DNA of 64,000 nt from Vagococcus elongatus (GTDB lineage Bacteria > Bacillota > Bacilli > Lactobacillales > Vagococcaceae). Shown piece by piece: positions 32,942 to 40,764 of the stretch (within the stretch, counting starts at the first letter, position 1; each line of letters starts with the position of its first letter). Location of the stretch: assembly GCF_003987645.1 (NCBI RefSeq), contig NZ_NGKA01000011.1, positions 1-64,000 of the forward strand, in the 5' to 3' direction. The notes under the pieces are model-generated. The model did no database searches. It had not been told where the DNA came from and saw only the letters and a program-made list of their open reading frames with translations. A program made the position numbers and the translations under genes.

Positions 32942-34897
32942 TCAATTTTTATCCTGTTTCTGAAATAAATATCTTAACCCTTCCTTGTTACTATCGTTAT
33001 TGTCGTTCACAATATCATTAATTATCGGCTCAGCATTATATATATCATACCCATAAGGCTCAGTAATAAATATACCCTTTCCATTTGAATAAGAAAGTAA
33101 TTCTGCCTGATAGGATTTCGATGTATCAACAGGTATCCTTCCACTTAAAGTTGTCTCTTCTCCCTTGCCTATTATATCTTCAATAGAAGCCCTCATCTTC
33201 CTGAGATCACTCATAACTCTTCCGCAGAAATCATTTGGAACTTGAACTGTATATTTTAAATAAGGTTCTAATATTTCAGTTCCTGCTTTTCGAAGAGCTT
33301 CCCAAAATACATATGGTGTTAAATTTCTAAAGTCAGAGGGGGTACTTACTGGACTATAGTATAATCCGTAGTCAAAAGTTACCTTTAAGTCTGTAATCTC
33401 CCAGCCATAAAGTCCTTCTTTACAAGCATTTTCTACAGCTTCTCTTACTGCATATTGAAATGAATTATTCAGATATCCATATGACACAGTGGTCTCATAC
33501 GATAATCCTAATCCTATTGGTAGTGGTTCTATAGACAATCCAACAGATGCCCAATAAGGATTTGGTGGAACTTCTATATGGATTACTGCTTTGGAGTTTC
33601 TTTTAGGTCGTTCTTTATATATTGTTTTCAGTTCACCAAATCTAGCATCTATTTTGTATCTGCTTTTAAGTAGTGATTCTATTACTTCCATTTGAATATT
33701 TCCAAATAGCTTCAATATGATTTCTCCAGTATCTCCATTAATTTCACAATCTAGAAATGGATCTTCTTCAGTTAATTCAAACAACGCTTCTATCAGTTTA
33801 CTTCTTTCACTTAAATCACAAGGCTTAATAGAGGCTCTTAATAATGGTTGAGCTATCCCCGTATCCAACGCCTCATCATATTTATGTCCAATATAATCTC
33901 CTATCTTCAAGGAATTAGCATTGAAAATGATGGCAATATCTCCACTACCAACCTGATCCATCTTAACAATTTCACCATTTATAATTGATCCTAAGTTTCT
34001 TACCTTGAAAACTTCTTCTCCACCATTTATAAAAGTTTCCTGACGTATTTTTATACTACCTCTAAATATTCTTAAAAAAGTCATCTTTCGGGATTTTTCA
34101 TCCCTATCAATCTTATAAACATATGCTGATAAAAGGTCTTCAGTATTATAACTATTAGTAGGAAGATAGTTTGTAATAGCAAATAATAGCTCGTCAATTC
34201 CAATATTTTTTAAAGCCGAACCATGAAATACAGGATAAAGATTGCAATTATTAACCTCATCCAAAAATACATCATTATATTCTTTTCCTGTAATGACATC
34301 TCCATTTATATATTTTTCTGCCAACTCATTATTTATATCTAACAATTTTTCGGATATTTGATTTTGAATTACTTTATCATCCTTTATATTTGTCAATTCA
34401 AAATCATCTTTATCTTTTATTCTAACTGATTGCATTATTGCAAGATTAGAAGTTAATTTCTCCTGTATTTGGGCATATATCTCATCCAAACATACTCCCT
34501 TTCGATCTATTTTATTCACAAATATAAGTGTTGGTATATTTAATTTCACTAAAGTATTAAAAATCACTTTAGTTTGAACTTGAATTCCTTCTTTTGCTGA
34601 AATTACTAAAATAGCTCCATCTAACACTTTCAGAGTTCGTTCAACTTCAGCTATGAAATCCATGTGCCCAGGTGTATCTATGATATTCACCTTTGTATCA
34701 TTATAATTAAATGAAACTGTAGACGCCCGTATAGTTATCCCCCTATCTCTTTCAAGTTCCATCGAATCCGTTATCGTTGTAGCATTATCGACCCTTCCAA
34801 TTTTATTAATTGCCCCACTTTTATATAATAAACCTTCTGTAACAGTTGTTTTACCTGCATCAACATGTGCCAATATTCCTATATTAATAATTTTCAT
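32942..34897 (-). CDS. tet(T): Tetracycline resistance ribosomal protection protein, Tet(T)-like
   Basis: A 651-residue translational GTPase of the TetM/TetO group, which removes tetracycline from the ribosome. G1 AHVDAGKTTVTEG (10-22), the DTPGHMDF G3 motif and NKIDR G4 are intact, and the C-terminal domain ends normally. The TDSMELERDRGITI switch and GRVDNATT resemble the TetB(P)/Tet(T) branch rather than Tet(M) (which has TDNTLLERQRGITI). The length 651 also equals that recalled for Tet(T). TetB(P) is the alternative; a database search would decide. A leader with a short peptide and terminator hairpin precedes it. Confidence 0.85.
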   Translation of the reverse strand: MKIINIGILAHVDAGKTTVTEGLLYKSGAINKIGRVDNATTITDSMELERDRGITIRASTVSFNYNDTKVNIIDTPGHMDFIAEVERTLKVLDGAILVISAKEGIQVQTKVIFNTLVKLNIPTLIFVNKIDRKGVCLDEIYAQIQEKLTSNLAIMQSVRIKDKDDFELTNIKDDKVIQNQISEKLLDINNELAEKYINGDVITGKEYNDVFLDEVNNCNLYPVFHGSALKNIGIDELLFAITNYLPTNSYNTEDLLSAYVYKIDRDEKSRKMTFLRIFRGSIKIRQETFINGGEEVFKVRNLGSIINGEIVKMDQVGSGDIAIIFNANSLKIGDYIGHKYDEALDTGIAQPLLRASIKPCDLSERSKLIEALFELTEEDPFLDCEINGDTGEIILKLFGNIQMEVIESLLKSRYKIDARFGELKTIYKERPKRNSKAVIHIEVPPNPYWASVGLSIEPLPIGLGLSYETTVSYGYLNNSFQYAVREAVENACKEGLYGWEITDLKVTFDYGLYYSPVSTPSDFRNLTPYVFWEALRKAGTEILEPYLKYTVQVPNDFCGRVMSDLRKMRASIEDIIGKGEETTLSGRIPVDTSKSYQAELLSYSNGKGIFITEPYGYDIYNAEPIINDIVNDNNDSNKEGLRYLFQKQDKN

Positions 34898-34920
34898 TTT
34901 ATACCTCCATAATTATATAA

Positions 34921-34967
34921 AAAATCCCCTGTGATAAAATACTCTCTTCACAGGGGAACTTATTTTT
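34921..34967 (-). terminator. Attenuator hairpin in the tet leader
   Basis: On the minus strand CCCCTGTGA and TCACAGGGG form a 9-bp perfect stem, 13-base loop, followed by ATTTTTT, about 25 bases before the tet start. As in other ribosomal-protection genes, it should stop transcription unless ribosome stalling in the leader peptide prevents it from forming. Confidence 0.85.
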
Positions 34968-35166
34968 ATATAATTACTTAAAGTAAATATAACATACACA
35001 ATTAGATATAACATCAAGGTGTTACATCTACAGTCTAATCAATGCTATATAATACATAAAAATATAAATTTATTGTTATGAGAATATTTCTAAATAAAAG
35101 TACAATTAATAAGCCATACAAATATCCTTTTGCATGGAAAACGTACTTGTTCTATTTTATTAATAG

Positions 35167-35190
35167 TTATTTAAAAATATTATGCCTCAT
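35167..35190 (-). CDS. Leader peptide of the tet attenuator (MRHNIFK)
   Basis: Seven codons plus stop, with AAAGGAGT eight bases before the ATG and a consensus promoter 35 bases further up. Translation of such a leader couples tetracycline-slowed ribosomes to read-through of the hairpin at 34921-34967. A second tiny frame (MQKDICMAY, 35105-35134) lies downstream without a good ribosome site. Confidence 0.6.
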   Translation of the reverse strand: MRHNIFK

Positions 35191-35223
35191 ATGATAAAAC
35201 TCCTTTGATTAATACTACATTTT

Positions 35224-35252
35224 ATAATACTTAATTTTATTTTATTTGTCAA
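35224..35252 (-). promoter_or_regulatory. Promoter of tet(T)-like gene
   Basis: Minus strand TTGACA (35247-35252), 17-base spacer, TATTAT (35224-35229). It lies about 15 bases beyond the leader peptide ribosome site and about 330 bases before the tet start. Confidence 0.85.
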
Positions 35253-35267
35253 GTAAGACTCAGAATC

Positions 35268-35897
35268 TTTTTTAGAAAAATAAACTTAATAATATTTTAA
35301 ATCTAGGTCTGGCAGCCTGCCCTAGCTAAGTGGTATAATTTATTTGTAAGATGGCACAGAAAATATAAATATTAATTTTAGGAAGTCAATATGCCTATAG
35401 GATTATTTATAGGAATATGTTTAATCATATCCATTCTTTTTGTAAAGCTTTATAAAAATATTACCTTGTTTTCTTTTAAGACCTTGGCTTTTGGAGTTGA
35501 TTTTTTTATTGTATTTTTTATTCAATATATTTTTTTCATCCCAATATATCAGTAAAACTTGTTGGTGGTAAATTGCAATATCTTCTTAATACAGGTGTTG
35601 GAATCCTTGCAATACTTATATATGGACTTTTAATTTTTTTATCAACGATACCTTCCCTATAATTAGCAATGCACTTAATCTATTCATAGCATTTATAGGT
35701 GTGTCTATTGCAGTTCCCTTTGCCATTGGGCTACTAAGTCCTGTAATTCAGATATTTATTACTGACTTTACCTTTAATGGGGATGTTGTTCTATCACAGA
35801 ATCATATGTTAAATCTTTTCTTAAAGTATATGATTTTTGGACTAATTACACTCCCTGTATGGAGATACCGAATAAGTAAGCTTGAGGAAATTTAATA
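35268..35897 (+). repeat. Direct repeat copy B (decayed membrane-protein locus)
   Basis: Second copy of 30955-31588, same orientation, with many single-base changes and several small indels in A- and T-runs. Confidence 0.9.
35391..35895 (+). pseudogene. Frameshifted copy of the 168-residue membrane protein
   Basis: Opens MPIGLFIGICLIISILFVKL, matching the intact copy at 31080, then loses frame at a shortened T-run near 35510-35520 and again near 35640. The last 64 codons (35701-35895) are open and end RYRISKLEEI, against RYRISKLEEL in the intact protein. A GAAGTC change weakens the ribosome site. It cannot make the full protein. Confidence 0.85.
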
Positions 35898-35913
35898 AAA
35901 TTAGGCAGAAAAA

Positions 35914-35955
35914 AGCGACTACTGTAGAAATAATTTTTCCTAATAGTAGTCGTTT
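35914..35955 (+). terminator. Hairpin after the pseudogene copy
   Basis: GCGACTACT and AGTAGTCGT pair over 8-9 bases around a 21-base loop, followed by TTAATTTG. It takes the place of the terminator after copy A but has a different sequence. Confidence 0.5.
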
Positions 35956-36000
35956 AATTTGTGTAAAGAATAAAAATAATCTCTGGTTAGTTTATTTACT

Positions 36001-37374
36001 CTATCCTCTCACTAGTGGTATTATAACCTGAACCACCCCACCTCCATTTTTGTCATTGGATAATATAAGCTCCCCATTATAGTTTTTAATAATATTATTT
36101 GTAATATATAAACCTAATCCATGATGCCCAGATTCTGTTCTGCTTTCATCTTCCATAAAAAATTGTTCTTTTCCGTGCTTTAGTATCTTTTCAGAAAATC
36201 CTTTTCCCTGATCCTTTACCTCAATAATTAAATTGCGATTTTTTATATTAGCATTAATGGTAATAGTTGAGTTGTTTGGGGAAAAGTTAACTGCATTTGT
36301 TATAATGTTCATAAATGAACGTTCCAATTCAATTTCATTTCCCTTTAAATGTAAACCTTTATCAATCTCTATATTACATATAATACTAATATCTTTTATC
36401 TTTCCTAAAGCTTCCCCTTGGTCTTTTAGTGAAAGTATAAACTTTCTAATATTAATGATATTGTCTAACTCACTATTGCCTATTTCTTCTTTAGTTATTG
36501 ATAATAATCTTTGTAAATATTCTTCCATCTGATTACTGCTTTTTTCAATATAGTTACAGTAATTTTTCTGTTCATCTGTGACATCAGTTTCCTTTAGTAA
36601 ACCTACATTTCCCTTTACTATAGTAAGGGGCGCCCTTACATCATGGGCGAGAGCAGATATTTGTTCTTTCTTTTTCTGTTCAAAATTCCACTGTTCTTCT
36701 AAAGCAGTCTTTAAAGAATTCTTCATCATATCAATACCTTGAAGAACCAGATTTATCTCCCCTATATTACTTACACCTACATCAAAGTCTAAATTATGTT
36801 CTTCTATTTTCTCTACAGTATTCAAGAGATTTCTTAACTCGCTATTTATCCTTTTAGCTAATCTATTCGACCATAGAATAATCAATATAAATAATTGAAA
36901 CAAAAATGAAAATATAATTGTTAATTCTGCATTAGGCAAAGTTTTTCTCAATCCATCATTTGTAAACTGCATACTTAAAGGATAGCTAATAATCAATACT
37001 TCTTCTTCCCTCTCAATACTAATAATATAGTCTGATAGTCCAATTGTATTTTTCCCCTTCCTATAGTTATCCCAACTATCATCTATATATTTAACAGAAA
37101 AATTACCATATAAAAAATCTCCTGCTTCTGAATAGACCCCAAAATTACACATTGGTGTCAATAAATCCATATTTACCTTAGGTGAATTTTTTAGTTCATC
37201 ATAGTTTTTTTGAATTATTCTTTCAGAATAATTTGCTGGGTATACTCCAATTGAAGCTATCCCAAATACTAAATAATTCACTAACATTAGGGTTGTAATA
37301 AATACTCCAAGATATAAAATATATTTTATAAATATTGTACGAAGACTTTTGCTTTTACTTCTTCTTAATCCCAT
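36001..37374 (-). CDS. Sensor histidine kinase of the lantibiotic/peptide-resistance system
   Basis: A kinase of about 457 residues with two membrane segments (around 18-40 and 160-180), an extracellular sensor loop of about 120 residues, a HAMP-like linker, the H-box ISALAHDVRAPLTIVKGN, and the ATPase domain with N-box FMNIITNAVNFSP and GKGFSEKILKHG, GHHGLGLY. HDVRAPL is typical of kinases that serve bacitracin/lantibiotic transporters (CprK, BcrS, SpaK types). The frame can open at TTG 37392, but ATG 37374 has GGGGAG ten bases before it. It overlaps the regulator gene end. The ligand is unknown. Confidence 0.88.
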   Translation of the reverse strand: MGLRRSKSKSLRTIFIKYILYLGVFITTLMLVNYLVFGIASIGVYPANYSERIIQKNYDELKNSPKVNMDLLTPMCNFGVYSEAGDFLYGNFSVKYIDDSWDNYRKGKNTIGLSDYIISIEREEEVLIISYPLSMQFTNDGLRKTLPNAELTIIFSFLFQLFILIILWSNRLAKRINSELRNLLNTVEKIEEHNLDFDVGVSNIGEINLVLQGIDMMKNSLKTALEEQWNFEQKKKEQISALAHDVRAPLTIVKGNVGLLKETDVTDEQKNYCNYIEKSSNQMEEYLQRLLSITKEEIGNSELDNIINIRKFILSLKDQGEALGKIKDISIICNIEIDKGLHLKGNEIELERSFMNIITNAVNFSPNNSTITINANIKNRNLIIEVKDQGKGFSEKILKHGKEQFFMEDESRTESGHHGLGLYITNNIIKNYNGELILSNDKNGGGVVQVIIPLVRG

Positions 37375-38024
37375 TTGTAACCTACTCCCCAAACTGTCTT
37401 GATTGGTTCTATGCTAAATTGTATAAACTTGGCTCTAATGTTTTTTATATGCTCAGCTATTACATTTAAATTGCTTTCCTTTTCAAAGCCAAAAACGGAT
37501 TCAAAAATTTGTTCCCTTGAAAAAACTTGACCTCTATTAAGGGCTAAATACTCACTTATTTCATATTCACTTTTAGTTAGAGATACCCTATTATCTAATA
37601 CGAAACATTCTTTACTTGATAGCAAGAATTTAACATCACCTATATTTATATAGTTTATCTTTTCCCTTTCTTCTCTTCTAATATGGGCATCTACCCTTGC
37701 ACGAAGTTCCTGAACTCCAAAGGGTTTAGTTAAGTAATCATCTGCACCTAATCCTAGCCCCCTAATTATATCTGCTTCGTCTGATTTTGCTGTAAGAAAT
37801 AAAATAGGTGAATCTACCTGTATCCTTATCTTAGAACATAAGCTAAATCCATCAATTTCAGGCATCATTACATCTAGAATTATTAAATGATAGAAACTTA
37901 AATCTTCAGAAAGAACCTTTTCGGGTTTATCTATTTTTTTAATAAAATGATTGCTTTTACTTAATATGTTTTCAATCAAATCTAGAATAGCTTTATCATC
38001 ATCCACTACTAAAATATTGGCCAT
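37365..38024 (-). CDS. OmpR-family response regulator
   Basis: 219 residues: a receiver domain with VVDDDKAILDLIE (acidic pocket) and the phosphorylated Asp in LIILDVMMPEIDGF, and Lys in TKPFGVQEL. The C-terminal winged helix ends TVWGVGYKWD. It should be phosphorylated by the kinase that follows and bind the 11-bp repeats before the ABC operon (40266-40306). It lies 10 bases after the second permease gene, so transporter and two-component genes form one operon with feedback. Related to CprR/SpaR types rather than to VanR by context. Confidence 0.92.
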   Translation of the reverse strand: MANILVVDDDKAILDLIENILSKSNHFIKKIDKPEKVLSEDLSFYHLIILDVMMPEIDGFSLCSKIRIQVDSPILFLTAKSDEADIIRGLGLGADDYLTKPFGVQELRARVDAHIRREEREKINYINIGDVKFLLSSKECFVLDNRVSLTKSEYEISEYLALNRGQVFSREQIFESVFGFEKESNLNVIAEHIKNIRAKFIQFSIEPIKTVWGVGYKWD

Positions 38025-38034
38025 TTAATACCCC

Positions 38035-38790
38035 CTACTCTTCGGTTCTATTTCCTTCCCAGTTTTTAAACCATACTAACATAATTACAAATGATATAAA
38101 AGTTAAAACTATAGATATAATAATTCCTAGTTTTAAATCTTGGTCTAGCAATATGTCTTCAGCACTTTGATACTTCATAAGCAATGATGAAGTAAACCTA
38201 ATACTCCATGAACTTGGAAGAAAAGGCCATCTGCCATCCCCCATTCCTGTTAAAAATAAGGCTGCTACAAGAGATTCAGCAATACCCACTCCAATAGAAA
38301 CTGCCTTAGAAAATCTAAAACTTAAAAATAAATGTAGTATATATAAGAATATATTGGACCCTATTAGAATTGCCACAATAGCCAGGTTTATATAAATAGG
38401 ATAGATATTACTATCTATAAAAGAATAACCTATATAAAAACCAACAACTGCCAATATAGTACTTAAACTTCCAAATAATAAACATAAGGTAAATTTACTC
38501 ATTATACTTAAATTCTTTGTCTCTGAAGCAATTAAAATATTTTTAAAGCCCCCTGCTATATATTCTTGCTCTGCTACTATTGAAGTGATTATTCCTATTA
38601 ACATTGGAAATGTTATGCTTAAAACTTGTAAATAAGCTGATATCTTGCTAAAACTAGTCCAAGGTGTATAAGAATAATAGCTTAAAAATATGATTAACCC
38701 TAATATAGGGATATACAGGTGCATCCATGGAATTTGGGTAGATTTAAATTTTATTATATCAGCTTTTATAAGCTTTTTAAATTCTATCAT
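38035..38790 (-). CDS. Lantibiotic-immunity-type ABC transporter permease (MutG/SpaG-like)
   Basis: A 251-residue membrane protein with about six hydrophobic segments, of the ABC-2 lantibiotic-protection type. The pattern begins with a cytoplasmic MIEFKKLIKADIIKFKST, continues HLYIPILGLIIFLSYYSY and YLQVLSITFPMLIGIITSIVA (split here), and carries the loop GGFKNILIASETKN. It pairs with the next permease and the ATPase to expel or keep out antimicrobial peptides. One base separates it from the other permease gene. Confidence 0.85.
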   Translation of the reverse strand: MIEFKKLIKADIIKFKSTQIPWMHLYIPILGLIIFLSYYSYTPWTSFSKISAYLQVLSITFPMLIGIITSIVAEQEYIAGGFKNILIASETKNLSIMSKFTLCLLFGSLSTILAVVGFYIGYSFIDSNIYPIYINLAIVAILIGSNIFLYILHLFLSFRFSKAVSIGVGIAESLVAALFLTGMGDGRWPFLPSSWSIRFTSSLLMKYQSAEDILLDQDLKLGIIISIVLTFISFVIMLVWFKNWEGNRTEE

Positions 38791-39516
38791 TTAATTCACC
38801 TCTTTTTTTCCGAACCATATTGTAGTAAGAATAGCCAATATCAGAAAGATAATAATACTGATTAAAGTACTGCCTAATACCCCAGTTCTATTTGGCATTG
38901 AGTTGATTTCTGGAGCTGGAAGGCCATTTGGTAGAATACCTAAAATTGGAACCATTAGAGCGGATGATGTCCCATAAGGTAAGATCTTTAAAATTAAATT
39001 TATTCCAGATCCATAGCTTATAATTCCGAAAATTGTCATTCCTAGATTAAAAATAACAGCAAGGAAAATGTTGAACTTAGCAGTTAAAAACATAATGATA
39101 GGAATATTAAATAAAAATGTAAAAATTAATACAATAGTTCCTAATATATTTGCTCTTAAAGGAATAGTAGAGCCACATATTAAAGCAAATACCTCTGCTC
39201 CTAACATAAATATCAAGTTGGTAAATACTAACAAAATACTAATGTATAGTATCTTTCCTATCCATATCCTCTCTTTACTTTGAGGATACAAAAGCATCCC
39301 CTTATAGGAAAGGTTTTTCTCCTTTGTAATTGTTTGGGCAGATATAAGAGCTAACATTCCTGGAAGGAACATAGCATACCACCAGTTATATGCACCATTT
39401 TGACCTCCTCCCCATAAGGCAGATAATATAAGAGAAAAAAATGGTGTTATTAGGATAAATTTATTTGTTGATGTTCTTTTGTTTTTTAAGAATTCTGATT
39501 TTACTATATCAATCAT
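38791..39516 (-). CDS. Lantibiotic-immunity-type ABC transporter permease (MutE/SpaE-like)
   Basis: 241 residues with about six membrane segments. MIDIVKSEFLKNKRTSTNKF, then WWYAMFLPGMLALISAQT and SYKGMLLYPQSKERIWIGKI are the standard opening of EpiE/MutE/SpaE-type permeases. The start codon shares a base with the ATPase stop (TAATG). It forms the membrane part together with the 251-residue permease. Specificity, whether for nisin-like lantibiotics or host peptides, is not readable. Confidence 0.85.
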   Translation of the reverse strand: MIDIVKSEFLKNKRTSTNKFILITPFFSLILSALWGGGQNGAYNWWYAMFLPGMLALISAQTITKEKNLSYKGMLLYPQSKERIWIGKILYISILLVFTNLIFMLGAEVFALICGSTIPLRANILGTIVLIFTFLFNIPIIMFLTAKFNIFLAVIFNLGMTIFGIISYGSGINLILKILPYGTSSALMVPILGILPNGLPAPEINSMPNRTGVLGSTLISIIIFLILAILTTIWFGKKEVN

Positions 39517-40220
39517 TAATTTTCACCCCTGTTTCTTTTTATAATTTCTTTAAACAAATATTCAAGATCATCTTCCTTGCTTAACTCTCCGTCATAGCCA
39601 ATAATACCATTGGATATGATTCCCACCTTATCAGCCACTTGTGCTACTTCTGATAAAATATGGCTAGATAAAATCACTGTAATTCCCATGGCAGGAAATG
39701 AACGAATTAATTCCCTTAATTCTTCTATTCCTATTGGATCAAGTCCATTAGTAGGCTCATCCAGAATAAGCAGTTTGGGATTATTTATAATAGCCATTCC
39801 AAGTCCTAATCTTTGTTTCATCCCCATGGAAAAATTCCTTACTTTCTTTTTTTCAGCCTGCCTAAGACCTATAATGTCAAGTACTTCTTCTACTCTCTCC
39901 TTTGGCAGTCCATAAAGAGTAGAGGCAGCCTTCAAGTTTTCTCTTGCAGTTAAATTTGGATAAATTGCTGGTTCTTCAATTAATGCTCCTATATCTTTTA
40001 AGTCCTTTCTTGTCCACAGATGGTCTTCAAATAATATTTCTCCAGAGGATGGTTTCATTATCCCTGTAATCATTTTTAATATGGTTGACTTTCCAGCACC
40101 ATTTGGTCCAAGTAGTCCATATACAGAATTCTTCCTAATTGATATAGAAACATTATTAACAGCTACTTGACTCCTAAATTTTTTAGTTAATCCCTTTACT
40201 TCTAAAATATAATCTGACAT
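39516..40220 (-). CDS. ABC transporter ATP-binding protein (lantibiotic protection, MutF/SpaF/BcrA-like)
   Basis: A 234-residue ATPase: Walker A LLGPNGAGKSTILK, Q-loop region IGALIEEPAIYPNLTARENL, signature NFSMGMKQRLGLG, Walker B LLILDEPTNGLDP and the H-loop in VILSSHILSEV. EEPAIYPNLTA in the Q-loop is characteristic of bacitracin/lantibiotic protection ATPases. First gene of a five-gene operon with two permeases, a regulator and a kinase, preceded by GGAGGTAAGGG. It drives expulsion of cell-surface peptides from the membrane. Confidence 0.92.
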   Translation of the reverse strand: MSDYILEVKGLTKKFRSQVAVNNVSISIRKNSVYGLLGPNGAGKSTILKMITGIMKPSSGEILFEDHLWTRKDLKDIGALIEEPAIYPNLTARENLKAASTLYGLPKERVEEVLDIIGLRQAEKKKVRNFSMGMKQRLGLGMAIINNPKLLILDEPTNGLDPIGIEELRELIRSFPAMGITVILSSHILSEVAQVADKVGIISNGIIGYDGELSKEDDLEYLFKEIIKRNRGEN

Positions 40221-40265
40221 TCCCTTACCTCCTAAATTAATCTTATATTTAATCTATAATTAAAG

Positions 40266-40306
40266 TATACAAGGTAATTATAAGGAATTTATAAGGATTT
40301 ATAAAA
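40266..40306. promoter_or_regulatory. 11-bp-spaced direct repeats, likely response-regulator box
   Basis: TATACAAGG, TTATAAGG, TTATAAGG and TTATAAAA follow each other every 10-11 bases just before the ABC operon (ATG at 40220). Tandem sites one helical turn apart are the normal binding target of OmpR-family regulators, which supports autoregulation by the regulator of this operon. Confidence 0.6.
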
Positions 40307-40424
40307 ATAGTTTTTTAGAAGTTTGTCTGGCTATGGAAATCCTAATCCGATGGATAAATAGCCTTATGGATCTAAGTCTAGGTAATCGGGTAAGAGATAA
40401 ATAATTAATTTATTTACCGACCTC

Positions 40425-40695
40425 CCACACCCCAGGTAAGAACAACAACCTTCATCCCATGTAACCGTCACATTTACTGTGTATAGTTCGGGTAGTATTG
40501 GACTTTGTTTTGTATCGTAAACTCGTCCACTCTAAATCAGCCTGATGTGATTTCTGTTCGTCGGTTCGGGATTTTGCTTCCAGTTTCCTTCAGATTCCAC
40601 GTCGCCGTGGACACCCTTGCTCTTAGCTAACGGTTCCTACTACCAAGCCCGTAGTGGACTTTCACAACCAAGTTGTTGCCCATACTGGGCATACA
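40425..40695 (-). other. Group II intron fragment (5' domain I, no reverse transcriptase)
   Basis: Read on the minus strand, the sequence has the domain I landmarks of bacterial group II introns: GTGAAAGTCCACTACGGGC, then CGACGTGGAATCTGAAGGAA, CCGACGAACAGAAATCACAT, and AAGTCCAATACTACCCGAAC, ending GGTGTGGGAGGTCGG. In complete introns the LtrA reverse-transcriptase gene would follow. Here the sequence stops and no domain V or ORF is present. GC content is well above the neighbours. It is a dead relic between the lantibiotic and YobI-like modules; 40307-40420 holds nothing else recognised. Confidence 0.75.
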
Positions 40696-40697
40696 AT

Positions 40698-40728
40698 CAA
40701 AAAACTGCGTCCCAATAGGGACGCAGTT
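40698..40728 (-). terminator. Rho-independent terminator after the YobI-like gene
   Basis: On the minus strand CTGCGTCCC, loop TATT, GGGACGCAG form a perfect 9-bp stem extended by A-T pairs, followed by TTTTTT. It lies 37 bases after the stop of the large NTPase gene. Confidence 0.92.
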
Positions 40729-40764
40729 AAAGTAGATATGTGGTTCTAACCTAATCAATATATG

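Noticed and set aside
32942-34897. tet(M) or tet(O)
   Set aside because: Switch regions read TDSMELERDRGITI and the length is 651; both fit the TetB(P)/Tet(T) branch better.
36001-40220. VanRS-type or BceRS-AB system
   Set aside because: No van genes nearby; two short permeases of the MutE/MutG type rather than one large BceB permease with an extracellular domain.
40425-40700. rRNA or tRNA fragment, because of the higher GC
   Set aside because: The sequence matches group II intron domain I motifs instead; no tRNA cloverleaf or rRNA motif was found.
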